From Reichenbachiella ulvae (GTDB lineage Bacteria > Bacteroidota > Bacteroidia > Cytophagales > Cyclobacteriaceae), in assembly GCF_025833875.1 (NCBI RefSeq), contig NZ_JAOYOD010000001.1, forward strand, positions 2,046,001 to 2,110,000: a stretch of 64,000 nucleotides of DNA, in the 5' to 3' direction. The position numbers and the translations under genes were made by a program. Positions 8,870 through 17,872 of this stretch are shown one piece after another. Numbering within the stretch: position 1 is the stretch's first letter; each line of letters begins with the position of its first letter. The notes beneath the pieces were generated by a model. That model was given only the letters and a program-made list of their open reading frames with translations. It did not search any database and was not told the origin of the DNA.

Positions 8870-11800
8870 TTAAAAAGAATTGATTTTCAATTCGATATGA
8901 TTAACTCCAGGGCTTAACCTAATTGTGCCAAATTCAGCATAAACTCTTTGACCATTCAAAGTCAGCTCTTTGCCAGATGCATCAGGTACAACGAACTCTC
9001 CCAGCATATTTGCAGGTAGCTCTATTTCGAACTTTTGTATTCGGCCCTGCTTGGTATAACTCGCTTTTATTTGTCCTCGAATCGTAGGCACAGTGATAGA
9101 ACTTGATCTCAACTTGGACAACTGGGGTTTGATCTGCGCGATACCAAAACCAGCACTCTTGGGCTGTACACCCCACAACCCTCTAGGTATGGCATTGGCA
9201 GGCACGGCACCCCATGCATGATTCCAATCCTGATTATTCTTATATTCATTGCCCCATGCCTCCATGGTAATTGTCGATCCCTCTCTGATCATATTATACC
9301 AGCTCCTTTTTTCTTGGCTAGTGAGCAGTTCTAAAGCATAATCCGCCTCACCTGCACGATACAAACCATCCATCAAAAACTGAGATCCATAGACACTGCA
9401 TGCCATTCCCCTGGACTTGATGTGTTCTATTACACTTGCTTGATATTTAGTGGGAACGATCCCAAATGCAAGAGGCAACATATTAGCATGAAGGGAGGCA
9501 TGCTCAGAGCCGATCCCATCGATATACACTCCCTTTTCCGAATCAAACATGTGTTCGTTGATGGCCTTTTTAGCTCTTGCAGCACGAAATTCGAAATCTA
9601 GAGCTTCATCAGATTTACCAAGCAGATCAGCAAACTCTGCCATGATTCTCATATTTTCATAAAAGAAGGAATTGATAACCGTATTGTATGATTTAAATTC
9701 AAATCCATCCCTTTCTCCTTTGGTCGTGCTACGGTTGAATTTAGCTGGCGGCCAATCTACAATATCTGTTAAGGGTTTTTTATACCCTTCATCAAATCCC
9801 AATTTGTACATCAACTCAGGAGTGACCTTGTCTGAAGTAATCAAACCGTGATCCCCAGTCAATTCAACTAGAGTTTTATGCTTCAGTTCTTCATAATACT
9901 TCTCTATCAGTTCCGAATTGCCAGTGTACATATAGTCGGCATAAAACAAAAGAGCTACATGCTGTTGCCACTCAGTAGGCCAAGTAGGATGATCCATAAA
10001 ATACTCAATAGTCCTTCTGGCAATAGCATATTCCCTGTCAGTCCCATAGTGGCTCAATTGGTTTAGATAAGCATCCGCTTCATATGGGATACGTTCTCTT
10101 TCGCCATCGATGTAAAGACCGGCAAAAGAAGTAGCCTTGATCGAATACTTACACAAATCCCAAATTTGATCCAAGGTCATATCGCTACTTGAAAATGAAC
10201 TCGCATCTTCTTCCCAATAGCCAAAGTATGCCATCTGAGCAATATCACTTTCTGTCAGTTTGCCCTTTGCGTTTTCAATCTCACAATATCTAAATGGCAT
10301 CAACACTGGAAAAGAATCCGCCAAAGCGACTGCCACTGGTAAAGTATTCTTCTTATTGGCCATGATCGGCAAGTCATAGGTCTTGAGTCCTCGGCTCACA
10401 GGCATTTTAATCTCCTGATATCTAATATTACCAAGCGGCTCTCTATTGATTTTTCCATCCACCAAGGATTCACCAATCCTTACGATCAGAGTATCAGCAG
10501 CTGGGGCATCGTATTTGATTTTAAGCGTAGCAAAGGCCGCCTTAGCAAAATCAATAAAATAAGATCCTGATGAAATTTCTTCAAATTGATCAGGAGCGAT
10601 TTCTTCAAGCAAAAAGCGGTTTGGTGTAGTCCATCCGCTCACCGACTTACCTAATTTGAAAGTCTGCACTTTCGAATATCTGCTCAGGCGATTGTTAGCA
10701 TCCCAAACTCTAACTTTCCAATAATAGGTCGTGCCAGGTTTTAGATCAGCACCCGCAAAAGTCACATTCGTGGAATTGTTGCCACGAACCTGCCCGCTAT
10801 TCCATATATCACCTTTATTGACCTCAATATTGCTTTTGGTAGAGGCTACAAGTATCTGATACGCTTTTTGATACACCACTCCTGATGGTACTGTCCAGCC
10901 AAATTCTGGTGTCTGATCTTGTATCTCAACGTGCTGTGGCTGACGGATGTATTCCACAGTCAGATTGTAGGGACGAGCAGTCGAGGCGTCACTATATTCT
11001 TCGATCAACTCGTCAGTTTTTCTTCTCAAATCGGCCAAAACAGTAGCATACTTCTTACTCTTGGCCAAGTTCTTGATTTCCATCGGATCTTTTTGCAAGT
11101 TGTAAAGCTCCTCAGATGACTGATCATTGACGTATCGGAGGTATTTCCATTTGTTGGTTCTTACACCTTCACTTGGCGGAATGTTTTCGAACTCCCACAA
11201 ATGCTCGATCAATACTGTATCTCTTTGCAACCCTTGTGCTTTGTCTTTTACGACTGGCATAAGGCTTTTTCCTTGCCATGCTTCAGGTTTCTCTACTCCG
11301 GCTAAGTCTACAATAGTAGCTGGCACATCAATATTGAGAGCCATGTCGTTCACATCCTGGTGCTTTTTTATGCGTGGATCGTACACGATCAAAGGTACAC
11401 GCACCGAGTTGTCATACATCAGCCATTTTCCGGCAAGCTGCCTTTCTCCTAGGAAATAGCCGTTGTCACCCATCAGGATAATGACGGTGTTATCAGCCAG
11501 GCCTTTTTCTTCAAGTAGGCTTCTGATTTTGGTAATTTCATGATCCACACCAGCAATCATTCTGTAGTATCCCTTTACACTGTGCTGGTATTTTTCGGGA
11601 GTATCGTATCTCCACTCCCATCTTAGTCGGTTGAATCCTGCTTTTACTGGCTCTGGTAGGGCGTCAAAATATTTATCTGATGAAATCGCCGCTTTAGGAA
11701 TTTCAATATTTTGAAGTAAATCATTGGTAGTATTCTGCCAAAAATATTGCTCTGGAGCTCCATCGTGAGCATGTGGTGCACTAAAGCTTAGCTGCAAGCA

Positions 11801-12400
11801 GAACGGCTGATCACCATCCGCCTGATTGATAAAATCAAGTGCTTTTTGTCCAGTATATCGGGTCAGGTGCACTGTATCTCCTTCTAATGTTTTGTAATAA
11901 TACCCTCGACGATCCTTGTATTGGTTGGCTCTGTCGTAATCTTCGTACTGGTCAAAGAGCTTATCCTTATCACCATAGTTTACACCAAATTTGCCATAAA
12001 ATGCAGTGGTATAGCCGGCTTCTTTGAGTACCCGAGGATAGGCTGTTTCCATATATTCTTCCTTGATGGCCGAGGTCTGGAAGTTGTAAGCGTGAGTTCG
12101 TTCGTACAATCCAGAGAAGATGCTAGCTCGGCTAGCCGCACATATCGGAGTGGTCACCATAGCATTGTTGAAATAAGTACCAGACCTAGCCAATTCATCC
12201 ATAGCTGGTGTAGTTACCAACTCATTGCCAGCATATCCGATGGCATCCCAGCGTTGATCATCTGTCAAGATGAAAATAATATTGGGCCTATTGGACGATC
12301 TGTTTGTTTGTGTTTTTTCTTGAGCCCATGATCGAATCCCCAGAGCTATTGTCAAGAAAATGATGAGTAAATTTCGTAAAAGCATCTTCCTATTTTGCAT
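8870..12400 (-). CDS. Sulfatase-GH78 alpha-L-rhamnosidase fusion protein
   Basis: This 1176-residue secreted two-enzyme protein has a signal peptide at 1-27. The S1 sulfatase module (about 38-490) starts with [13 protein letters not shown] (Asp47/48) and has a CAASR formylglycine site at Cys87, with Ala where Pro is usual, plus [11 protein letters not shown] beta-sandwich linker of the Bac_rhamnosid_N type (about 495-605) contains [16 protein letters not shown]78 alpha-L-rhamnosidase module follows (about 610-1176), with an acidic catalytic-loop segment [18 protein letters not shown] in place of the classical DCPQRDE form and an [10 protein letters not shown] segment near the barrel end. It would desulfate and remove rhamnose from the same oligosaccharide. 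A comparable S1_25/GH78 protein is, to my recollection, part of the Formosa agariphila ulvan locus. It lacks a T9SS tail. An upstream palindrome lies at 12433-12444. Confidence 0.92.
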   Translation of the reverse strand: MQNRKMLLRNLLIIFLTIALGIRSWAQEKTQTNRSSNRPNIIFILTDDQRWDAIGYAGNELVTTPAMDELARSGTYFNNAMVTTPICAASRASIFSGLYERTHAYNFQTSAIKEEYMETAYPRVLKEAGYTTAFYGKFGVNYGDKDKLFDQYEDYDRANQYKDRRGYYYKTLEGDTVHLTRYTGQKALDFINQADGDQPFCLQLSFSAPHAHDGAPEQYFWQNTTNDLLQNIEIPKAAISSDKYFDALPEPVKAGFNRLRWEWRYDTPEKYQHSVKGYYRMIAGVDHEITKIRSLLEEKGLADNTVIILMGDNGYFLGERQLAGKWLMYDNSVRVPLIVYDPRIKKHQDVNDMALNIDVPATIVDLAGVEKPEAWQGKSLMPVVKDKAQGLQRDTVLIEHLWEFENIPPSEGVRTNKWKYLRYVNDQSSEELYNLQKDPMEIKNLAKSKKYATVLADLRRKTDELIEEYSDASTARPYNLTVEYIRQPQHVEIQDQTPEFGWTVPSGVVYQKAYQILVASTKSNIEVNKGDIWNSGQVRGNNSTNVTFAGADLKPGTTYYWKVRVWDANNRLSRYSKVQTFKLGKSVSGWTTPNRFLLEEIAPDQFEEISSGSYFIDFAKAAFATLKIKYDAPAADTLIVRIGESLVDGKINREPLGNIRYQEIKMPVSRGLKTYDLPIMANKKNTLPVAVALADSFPVLMPFRYCEIENAKGKLTESDIAQMAYFGYWEEDASSFSSSDMTLDQIWDLCKYSIKATSFAGLYIDGERERIPYEADAYLNQLSHYGTDREYAIARRTIEYFMDHPTWPTEWQQHVALLFYADYMYTGNSELIEKYYEELKHKTLVELTGDHGLITSDKVTPELMYKLGFDEGYKKPLTDIVDWPPAKFNRSTTKGERDGFEFKSYNTVINSFFYENMRIMAEFADLLGKSDEALDFEFRAARAKKAINEHMFDSEKGVYIDGIGSEHASLHANMLPLAFGIVPTKYQASVIEHIKSRGMACSVYGSQFLMDGLYRAGEADYALELLTSQEKRSWYNMIREGSTITMEAWGNEYKNNQDWNHAWGAVPANAIPRGLWGVQPKSAGFGIAQIKPQLSKLRSSSITVPTIRGQIKASYTKQGRIQKFEIELPANMLGEFVVPDASGKELTLNGQRVYAEFGTIRLSPGVNHIELKINSF

Positions 12401-12577
12401 TAAAAAATAATTTGTAAAACCTCGTGCCTTGATTGGCTAGCCAAGCGCAATGCAGGATTTTATAAAGTTAAATTAAGGCTAGAACTGAAAATGAATAATC
12501 CAAAATAGTAGCACTATCATCCAAAACTATGTAGGGCTAAAAAGTAAGGCACTTTAAATAGGTAAATTGACCTATTC
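12401..12577. promoter_or_regulatory. Upstream region of the sulfatase-GH78 gene with two inverted repeats
   Basis: Two symmetric elements lie here: a perfect 12-base palindrome TTGGCTAGCCAA at 12433-12444, 33 bases before the start codon, and AATAGGT-6 bases-ACCTATT at 12557-12576. No T-run follows either on the minus strand, so operator or mRNA hairpin is more likely than terminator. No promoter consensus was convincing. Confidence 0.3.
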
Positions 12578-13293
12578 CTATCTCTTTCTTGGCAAAAATT
12601 TGAAGTATGGATAGGTTGACTGAGTCACCCATCTATTGAACTGGAATATTTCTACAATGGAGTGGTTACTCGGAATAAAACTTTTCCTTGTCACAATGGG
12701 CTGATAGTAATTTTCAACTTTCCCCTACATTAGATTTACCCCTAACCGAAATTCTCCTCTGATAAATGGATTGTCACAACCACGTATCTTCAAGGAACAC
12801 TCCCATTTTCCTGTACCATTTTCTACCTTTTGTTTGCCCAAAGGGCCATAATATTCGATCACCGCTATATCATCCTCAGTGAATGCAACATTTTCTTTCA
12901 GCGACCATATTTATAATAACATGTCCAGACTCCAGCTACTTGGTTCTGAATAAACTCTCCCCGACTATACAAATTACCATTCTGGAAATACCGTTCAAAC
13001 AGACCTTCTTTCCTTCCATATTCACTGCAGTGATCCTTTTCTAAAATCACTCCATCAAATTAAAATCGATGTAATATCCTATAAAAATTAAACGCTCCGG
13101 ATCAAAACTAGCCACTCTTAAGTAAGTGAAATTATTGGAATCAGCAATTTCCGATTGCTCGCATAGTAAAGCGTATCACTGACCAACCCAGATGGAGTTT
13201 ATCCCATTACCTCAACAGAAAAGCTTAGAAAAAAAATCAGCAGTAATAGCCTAATATCTAACTCAAAAAATAGGGTAAAAGAATACTATTCAT
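12578..13293 (-). pseudogene. Decayed MORN-repeat-like secreted protein gene
   Basis: No intact reading frame spans this region, but minus-strand frames contain a clear broken protein. From the 5' end there is a signal-peptide-like RLLLLIFFLSFSVEV (about 13210-13255), then EQSEIADSNNFTYLRVASF in another frame. Next is GVILEKDHCSEYGRKEG joined to LFERYFQNGNLYSRGEF and VAGVWTCYYKYGR (13053-12898). A shifted frame continues with SLKENVAFTEDDIAVIEYYG, GTGKWECSLKIRG and NPFIRGEFRLGVNLM, hits an in-frame TAG at 12727-12725, and goes on as GKVENYYQPIVTRKSFIPS to a final stop at 12578-12580. The YFxNGNLYSRGEF pattern is that of MORN-variant (YwqK-like) repeats. Several frameshifts plus an internal stop indicate long-standing decay. 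A possible original ATG is at 13293. Confidence 0.68.
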
Positions 13294-13352
13294 AAATATT
13301 CAATTAGTCTTATATACAATCAGATCACGTAATAAACTTCCATTCTAAACAT

Positions 13353-14480
13353 TTACTTCTTAATAAATCGAATGCATTGCGGATTTGGTAGAGTATCCAA
13401 AGACATTACTTCAGTCAAATCGCCAGTTTGGTGATTGATTTCAAACACTACAATATTGTTAGACCTTTTGTTTGCCACTAGCAAAAAATCACCTGTTGGA
13501 TCAATAGCCAATGCTCTAGGCCAATTCCCTCCACTGGACATTATCCTTTTGAGTGCTATTTCTCCTGTTAGCGGATCAATTTCGCAGATGGCAATACTAT
13601 CATGTCCGCGATTAGAGGCATATAAAAAACGACCGTCCTTACTTACTAATATATCCGCAGACTTATTGAATTGATCATAATTTTCAGGCAAAATACTTTG
13701 GGTATCGATGATATGTCCTATATCATTGTTTATATCAAGTTTCATGGCAACCACATCACCGCTTAATTCGGCCAACAGAAAAACATAAGGGAGTTGTGGG
13801 TGAAAATCGATGTGACGAGGCCCCATACCCGGTTCAAGTTTTATGCCTGATTTCTTAGACTGAGTCAAATGACCATTGGAATGGAGATCAAAAAACATCA
13901 GTTGGTCTGTTCCCAAATCCGGCACCAGCACTTTATTTGAATTTGGTCTTTGATATATCATATGAGGATGAGATGCCTCCTGTCTTTTTAAATTGACACT
14001 ATTGCCATTGAATGTCTTATAAACTATTTCGGAAGCAATAGACCCTGTAGTTGGTTCAAGTTTATAAGTACCTATTGCACTAGACCTATAGTAGGCTACC
14101 ATCAAATGGTTCATGTCAGAGGTTTGACTAATATATGCTCCCCCTCTTCCTGAAGTCATCATGCTATCAATTAGAACTAACTCACCAGTACTTCTTTTTA
14201 TTAGAAAACCATGTATAGCATTCCCATACACACTATATAGCCTATTATTAATTGAGTCAACTGTGAGATATGACGAGTTTTTAACTGCATCACTTAAGAA
14301 AGACGGAGAAAGACTTCTCTTTTCGGGGTTCCAGGAATAGACCCCTATGCCATGATCTCCACCAGATTCATACGAAGAAATATAAATCCAGTATTCTGAT
14401 AAATCTCCTGCTTTCAATATCAGCGAAGAGAAAACTACAATGGCTGAAAGACAAAGCTGTCGTACAACTATCTTTTTCAT
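13353..14480 (-). CDS. Exported lactonase-like seven-bladed beta-propeller protein
   Basis: The 375-residue protein has a signal peptide (MKKIVVRQLCLSAIVVFSSL, cleavage near 24) and repeated propeller blades of the 6-phosphogluconolactonase/3-carboxymuconate-cyclase family (PF10282 type). Visible family features are GMGPRHIDFHPQLPYVFLLAEL, DGRFLYASNRGHDSIAI and GNWPRALAIDPTGDFLLVANK. Cytoplasmic members open sugar lactones. Exported members in polysaccharide loci have unproven substrates. A sugar-lactone role in a rhamnose/uronate locus is possible but is inference. It stands between the decayed gene (12578-13293) and the rhamnosidase genes, with about 105 bases to the upstream gene's end. 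Confidence 0.82.
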   Translation of the reverse strand: MKKIVVRQLCLSAIVVFSSLILKAGDLSEYWIYISSYESGGDHGIGVYSWNPEKRSLSPSFLSDAVKNSSYLTVDSINNRLYSVYGNAIHGFLIKRSTGELVLIDSMMTSGRGGAYISQTSDMNHLMVAYYRSSAIGTYKLEPTTGSIASEIVYKTFNGNSVNLKRQEASHPHMIYQRPNSNKVLVPDLGTDQLMFFDLHSNGHLTQSKKSGIKLEPGMGPRHIDFHPQLPYVFLLAELSGDVVAMKLDINNDIGHIIDTQSILPENYDQFNKSADILVSKDGRFLYASNRGHDSIAICEIDPLTGEIALKRIMSSGGNWPRALAIDPTGDFLLVANKRSNNIVVFEINHQTGDLTEVMSLDTLPNPQCIRFIKK

Positions 14481-14585
14481 AAAACTATCATGTTGGTATT
14501 GCTTATCATATAAAGACTAATTTAGTCATCGCATCTACTTTGCAACTATTCAGACGCTTCTAAAAAGTTGGATTTTTTTCTGGTT

Positions 14586-15010
14586 CTAAGACTTTACATC
14601 AAAGATTTTCAACTCAGAAATCTTAGGTGGCCTAAGCACATGATCAATCCACACCCTACACTTGGTAGTCCTCAACTGATCAAAAGTGTGAGTTCTACCT
14701 TCCCCACAAGTTTCTCCTGATGTGATATCAGTCCACTTTCCATGTTGCCAATATTGAAGTTTATAACTACTGATGTAATTGCCAACTTCGTCTATTACAA
14801 CCGTATTGAAAGTCTGAGGCTTGAGCCACTCTACTTCTAGCCATTCATCTGTTGTACCATCAGCCTGCCAGCCGGTTTCTGGATTTTCGTCGTTGGCCTT
14901 GAACGCTTCGTACCCTGGCAGTTTCTCTGTTTCTATGTACATTGATGATGCATTCATTCGTCCGATGGTTGCTAGATTTTCTGGAACCATTATAGGATCA
15001 GGAAGAGAGG
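14586..15010 (-). pseudogene. F5/8 type C carbohydrate-binding domain detached from GH78 by a frameshift
   Basis: This is the C-terminal end of the rhamnosidase gene 14998-17844, now in another frame. It encodes a discoidin-like (F5/8 type C) domain: NLATIGRMNASSMYIETEKL, AFKANDENPETGWQADG, DEWLEVEWLKPQTF and PKISELKIFDVKS. The rhamnosidase at 37348-40614 carries the same domain in frame, with nearly the same opening (NLATIGRMNASSMYIETEKL). Such domains bind sugar chains or cell-wall glycans. There is no ribosome-binding site or signal sequence for separate expression, so as a free polypeptide it would be useless outside the cell. An ATG upstream at 15062 exists, but that stretch overlaps the other frame and is not protein-like. 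Confidence 0.8.
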
Positions 15011-17844
15011 TTCTCAGGAAGCTCCGTAGAAACAAAATCGTACTGTCCGGACCCCACCTCATAAATGATATAATTACCTACTGCTTTGCTCTGTTCCGTT
15101 CCTACATATATCATGCCTTGGGATTGCTCAGCAGACAAACCACCTTCTGAAATTAGCGTTCTATCTTTGGCAGGAACGAAAACCTTAGCTGTGCTATTAA
15201 CAGGCACTTCGATATGATAATGAAATTCTCCATTTTCAATTTTCCAGTTTGAAACTATAGTACCATAAAGAGATTCGTATGTCGTATTCGCGTACGTTAA
15301 ATCCCCCACTGGCGAAGGTTTAAGCGTAAAGTTTTGAAACCCATGCTGACCCTCAGCTAATCGAATACCCCCAAATCCTTTCAAAAAATAGCCTCCGATA
15401 CCTGTATAGCAAGTATGAATCTGACTATTGCCGATGGCGGACCAGCGCTCTGGCCAGGTGGTTTTTCCTTGCTCCAAAAAGTAACCATAGCTCGGGTGTG
15501 ATTTGTCTCTGAGTAGTTCATAGATTAAGTCCATGCGATCATGCTCAATAAAATAGCGAGTATATAGCGCTTGCCCTGAACTCCCCGTATCGTAATATGG
15601 AAAGTCATAAAGCACATTGTTTTCCAATTGGCTAAGTACCTTTTCTTTTTCGCTTTCAGGAGTAACACCTGTCAGTAGTGCAAAAGCCTGATCTACTTGT
15701 TTTCCATCCAGATATTGTCCTGTCGCAGCATTGTACGAAATCTGATGTGTGGCCTTTTTTTGAATTTCTAGGCGATCGCTATACGCAGTAGCATCTTCAT
15801 ATTCTCCAACCGCTTCGGCCATATTCATGGCGCATTCCAACATAAAAGCGTACACGCAGTTATTGAAATGGGCGGCATCTGGTGAGTTACTACTGTCCCA
15901 AAAGTTACCTCTTGGCGTGCACCAATCACCTAGACCTGGCATTTCTCTCTTGCCACGTTCACCGATCTTCAATGCACCTTGAGATTCATACTGTGAGGAG
16001 TTGTGCATCCACTCCATCCATTTTTTCATGGAGGCGTAGTTGTCTTTCAATATCTTAGGATCACCTAAAGTGCGATAGGCCTCCCAAATCGTAATAGGAC
16101 TATTCGCTTTCCACATCAGGAATGGACGATCCTGCTCGTTGAGTACTGCCCGGGTACGCCCATCCCTTAGCTGAGCATCTCTCATGTACTGCAGGTATTG
16201 CTCCATGTAGGCACCAGATTCATAGTTTGGCAGTGCATCTCCATACATGGCAGCCACAGTTACTTCGCCCCATCCTCTACGCTCGCGATGCGGACAGTCT
16301 ACCAATAATCCATCCATTGTATTAGCTAAATAGGTATTCAAATTGACTTGATAGATTCGGTTCAGTAGTTCACTCGAGCTTTCAAAGCTGCTGATTTGCT
16401 TGCGATTGCTGGTTACTACATATCCCTTAATATCCTTTAAATCGGGCTTGCACCCTAGCCCATAGACTGTGACCCAACGACCTCCGGCTACATTAAACCG
16501 GTTTGTGAATTGTCCTTTGCCTGAAGCACTATAAATGTACTGACTTCTTTGTTTCCATGAAGATGTGACTTCTTGCCTGTCGGCAATTTCGAATGTGACC
16601 GTATCTCCCTCTATTCCATTGAATAGGTTCATTTCAAAAAAACCTGTATAGTTTTCTCCCATATCGATGAGATAGGTGCTGTCGCTATTCATGCTCACTC
16701 TTATCGGTGATATCTCCTTATACTTTACCTGCGGCTCTACCATCTGCCCACTGAGTGTAGTAGTGATAGGCTCATAATCCTTTCGCATGGGTCGACTTTT
16801 CTGACTGTTCAAGGTAAGGGAGACATTGTCGCCTGTGATTCTGGAATTTAGGACCTCATGATCGTAGACTGTGGCATTGGCCCATTTGCTGTCATCGTAG
16901 GATACCGTATTCCAATCATCTTCTCTGAGTCGATCATCTATGATTTCGCCACCAAAATCAAGTATATCCCAATTACCTATGTATTGGCTATGGCTCTTTT
17001 TACACTTCCAGCTTTTATCAGATACGATCGTAAGTTTTTGCTCCCCAGTCATAATCTCCGCCTGAGCCTTAAACACAAAAGGTGGGTTCATATATTCCGT
17101 TACCCTTGACCATCTAGCCCATCCCCCAGCATGCCATACGGCAATGACATTCTCACCTCTCTGAAGAAAGTCTTTGATGTCATAGGTCAGATAACGAATT
17201 CGCTTTTTCATAAACGAAGACGCAGGATTTAGTACCTCATCGCCTACTTTCTGACCATTCACATACAATTCATGATAGCCAAAAGAAGCCAGATAGACGA
17301 ATGCCGATTGTACCTCCCCTTTTAAGTTAAAATTCTTTCGGTACCAATTGTGATCTGTTTTAAGCTGATCATCTTTGAGAATCCACTCACCTTGCCAATC
17401 ATCTGATGTCAACAACCCTATAGAAAAACGACTAGATTCACTCCAATCGGACGGTTTCCCATCCTTGTCCCAAACTCGCACTTTCCAAAAGCATTCCTGA
17501 TTAGAGGTAAGGGTTTTACCATCATAAATCACATTCACAGACTGTTGTGATTCAGTTTTACCGGTATCCCAAAGATCCCCCTCTTCACTACTAAGTTTAT
17601 CCATGCTACTCGCTACCAAGACATGGTAGTCGGTTTGATTTTGACCTCTCTGTTGGTAAGGATCAACCAGCTTCCAACTAAGACGAGGAGAGGTATTATC
17701 AATACCTAGTGGTTCTGATTTGTATTCGCATTTGAGGTCGTTTACTTGAATCTGACTCGTGCCACATGCTACACATATCAGGATGATGATAATGACAGAA
17801 ATGAATGTAATGTAAGGATTAGAGGTGTTGCGTCTTATTTTCAT
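14998..17844 (-). CDS. GH78 alpha-L-rhamnosidase, lipoprotein, truncated at its C-terminus by a frameshift
   Basis: The 948-residue product has an export leader with lipobox Cys27 (LICVAC). Next come an N-terminal FN3-like rhamnosidase domain (about 33-145, with QECFWKVRVWDKDG), a beta-sandwich with LYVNGQKVGDEVLNP, and an (alpha/alpha)6 barrel. The barrel carries the GH78 signature DCPHRERRGWGEVTVAAMYG and a late GKTTWPERWSAIG segment. GH78 enzymes remove terminal alpha-L-rhamnose with inversion. Its paralogue at 37348-40614 matches throughout but continues into a C-terminal F5/8 type C domain. Here the frame ends at DFVSTELPENLSS because of one extra base (AA in place of A on the coding strand, 15011-15012). 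The catalytic part is complete, so the enzyme may still work without its binding domain. It begins 28 bases after the GH78 gene at 17873. Confidence 0.9.
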   Translation of the reverse strand: MKIRRNTSNPYITFISVIIIILICVACGTSQIQVNDLKCEYKSEPLGIDNTSPRLSWKLVDPYQQRGQNQTDYHVLVASSMDKLSSEEGDLWDTGKTESQQSVNVIYDGKTLTSNQECFWKVRVWDKDGKPSDWSESSRFSIGLLTSDDWQGEWILKDDQLKTDHNWYRKNFNLKGEVQSAFVYLASFGYHELYVNGQKVGDEVLNPASSFMKKRIRYLTYDIKDFLQRGENVIAVWHAGGWARWSRVTEYMNPPFVFKAQAEIMTGEQKLTIVSDKSWKCKKSHSQYIGNWDILDFGGEIIDDRLREDDWNTVSYDDSKWANATVYDHEVLNSRITGDNVSLTLNSQKSRPMRKDYEPITTTLSGQMVEPQVKYKEISPIRVSMNSDSTYLIDMGENYTGFFEMNLFNGIEGDTVTFEIADRQEVTSSWKQRSQYIYSASGKGQFTNRFNVAGGRWVTVYGLGCKPDLKDIKGYVVTSNRKQISSFESSSELLNRIYQVNLNTYLANTMDGLLVDCPHRERRGWGEVTVAAMYGDALPNYESGAYMEQYLQYMRDAQLRDGRTRAVLNEQDRPFLMWKANSPITIWEAYRTLGDPKILKDNYASMKKWMEWMHNSSQYESQGALKIGERGKREMPGLGDWCTPRGNFWDSSNSPDAAHFNNCVYAFMLECAMNMAEAVGEYEDATAYSDRLEIQKKATHQISYNAATGQYLDGKQVDQAFALLTGVTPESEKEKVLSQLENNVLYDFPYYDTGSSGQALYTRYFIEHDRMDLIYELLRDKSHPSYGYFLEQGKTTWPERWSAIGNSQIHTCYTGIGGYFLKGFGGIRLAEGQHGFQNFTLKPSPVGDLTYANTTYESLYGTIVSNWKIENGEFHYHIEVPVNSTAKVFVPAKDRTLISEGGLSAEQSQGMIYVGTEQSKAVGNYIIYEVGSGQYDFVSTELPENLSS

Positions 17845-17872
17845 TTCTTATTATCGGCTTTTAATTCAGTAT

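Noticed and set aside
12433..12444. Palindrome TTGGCTAGCCAA as a terminator
   Set aside because: No T-run follows on either strand, and its place just before a start codon fits an operator or hairpin better.
14586..15062. Independent 158-residue gene starting at 15062
   Set aside because: The first 20 or so residues overlap the GH78 frame and look random; the rest is the detached F5/8C domain of that gene, with no signal peptide.
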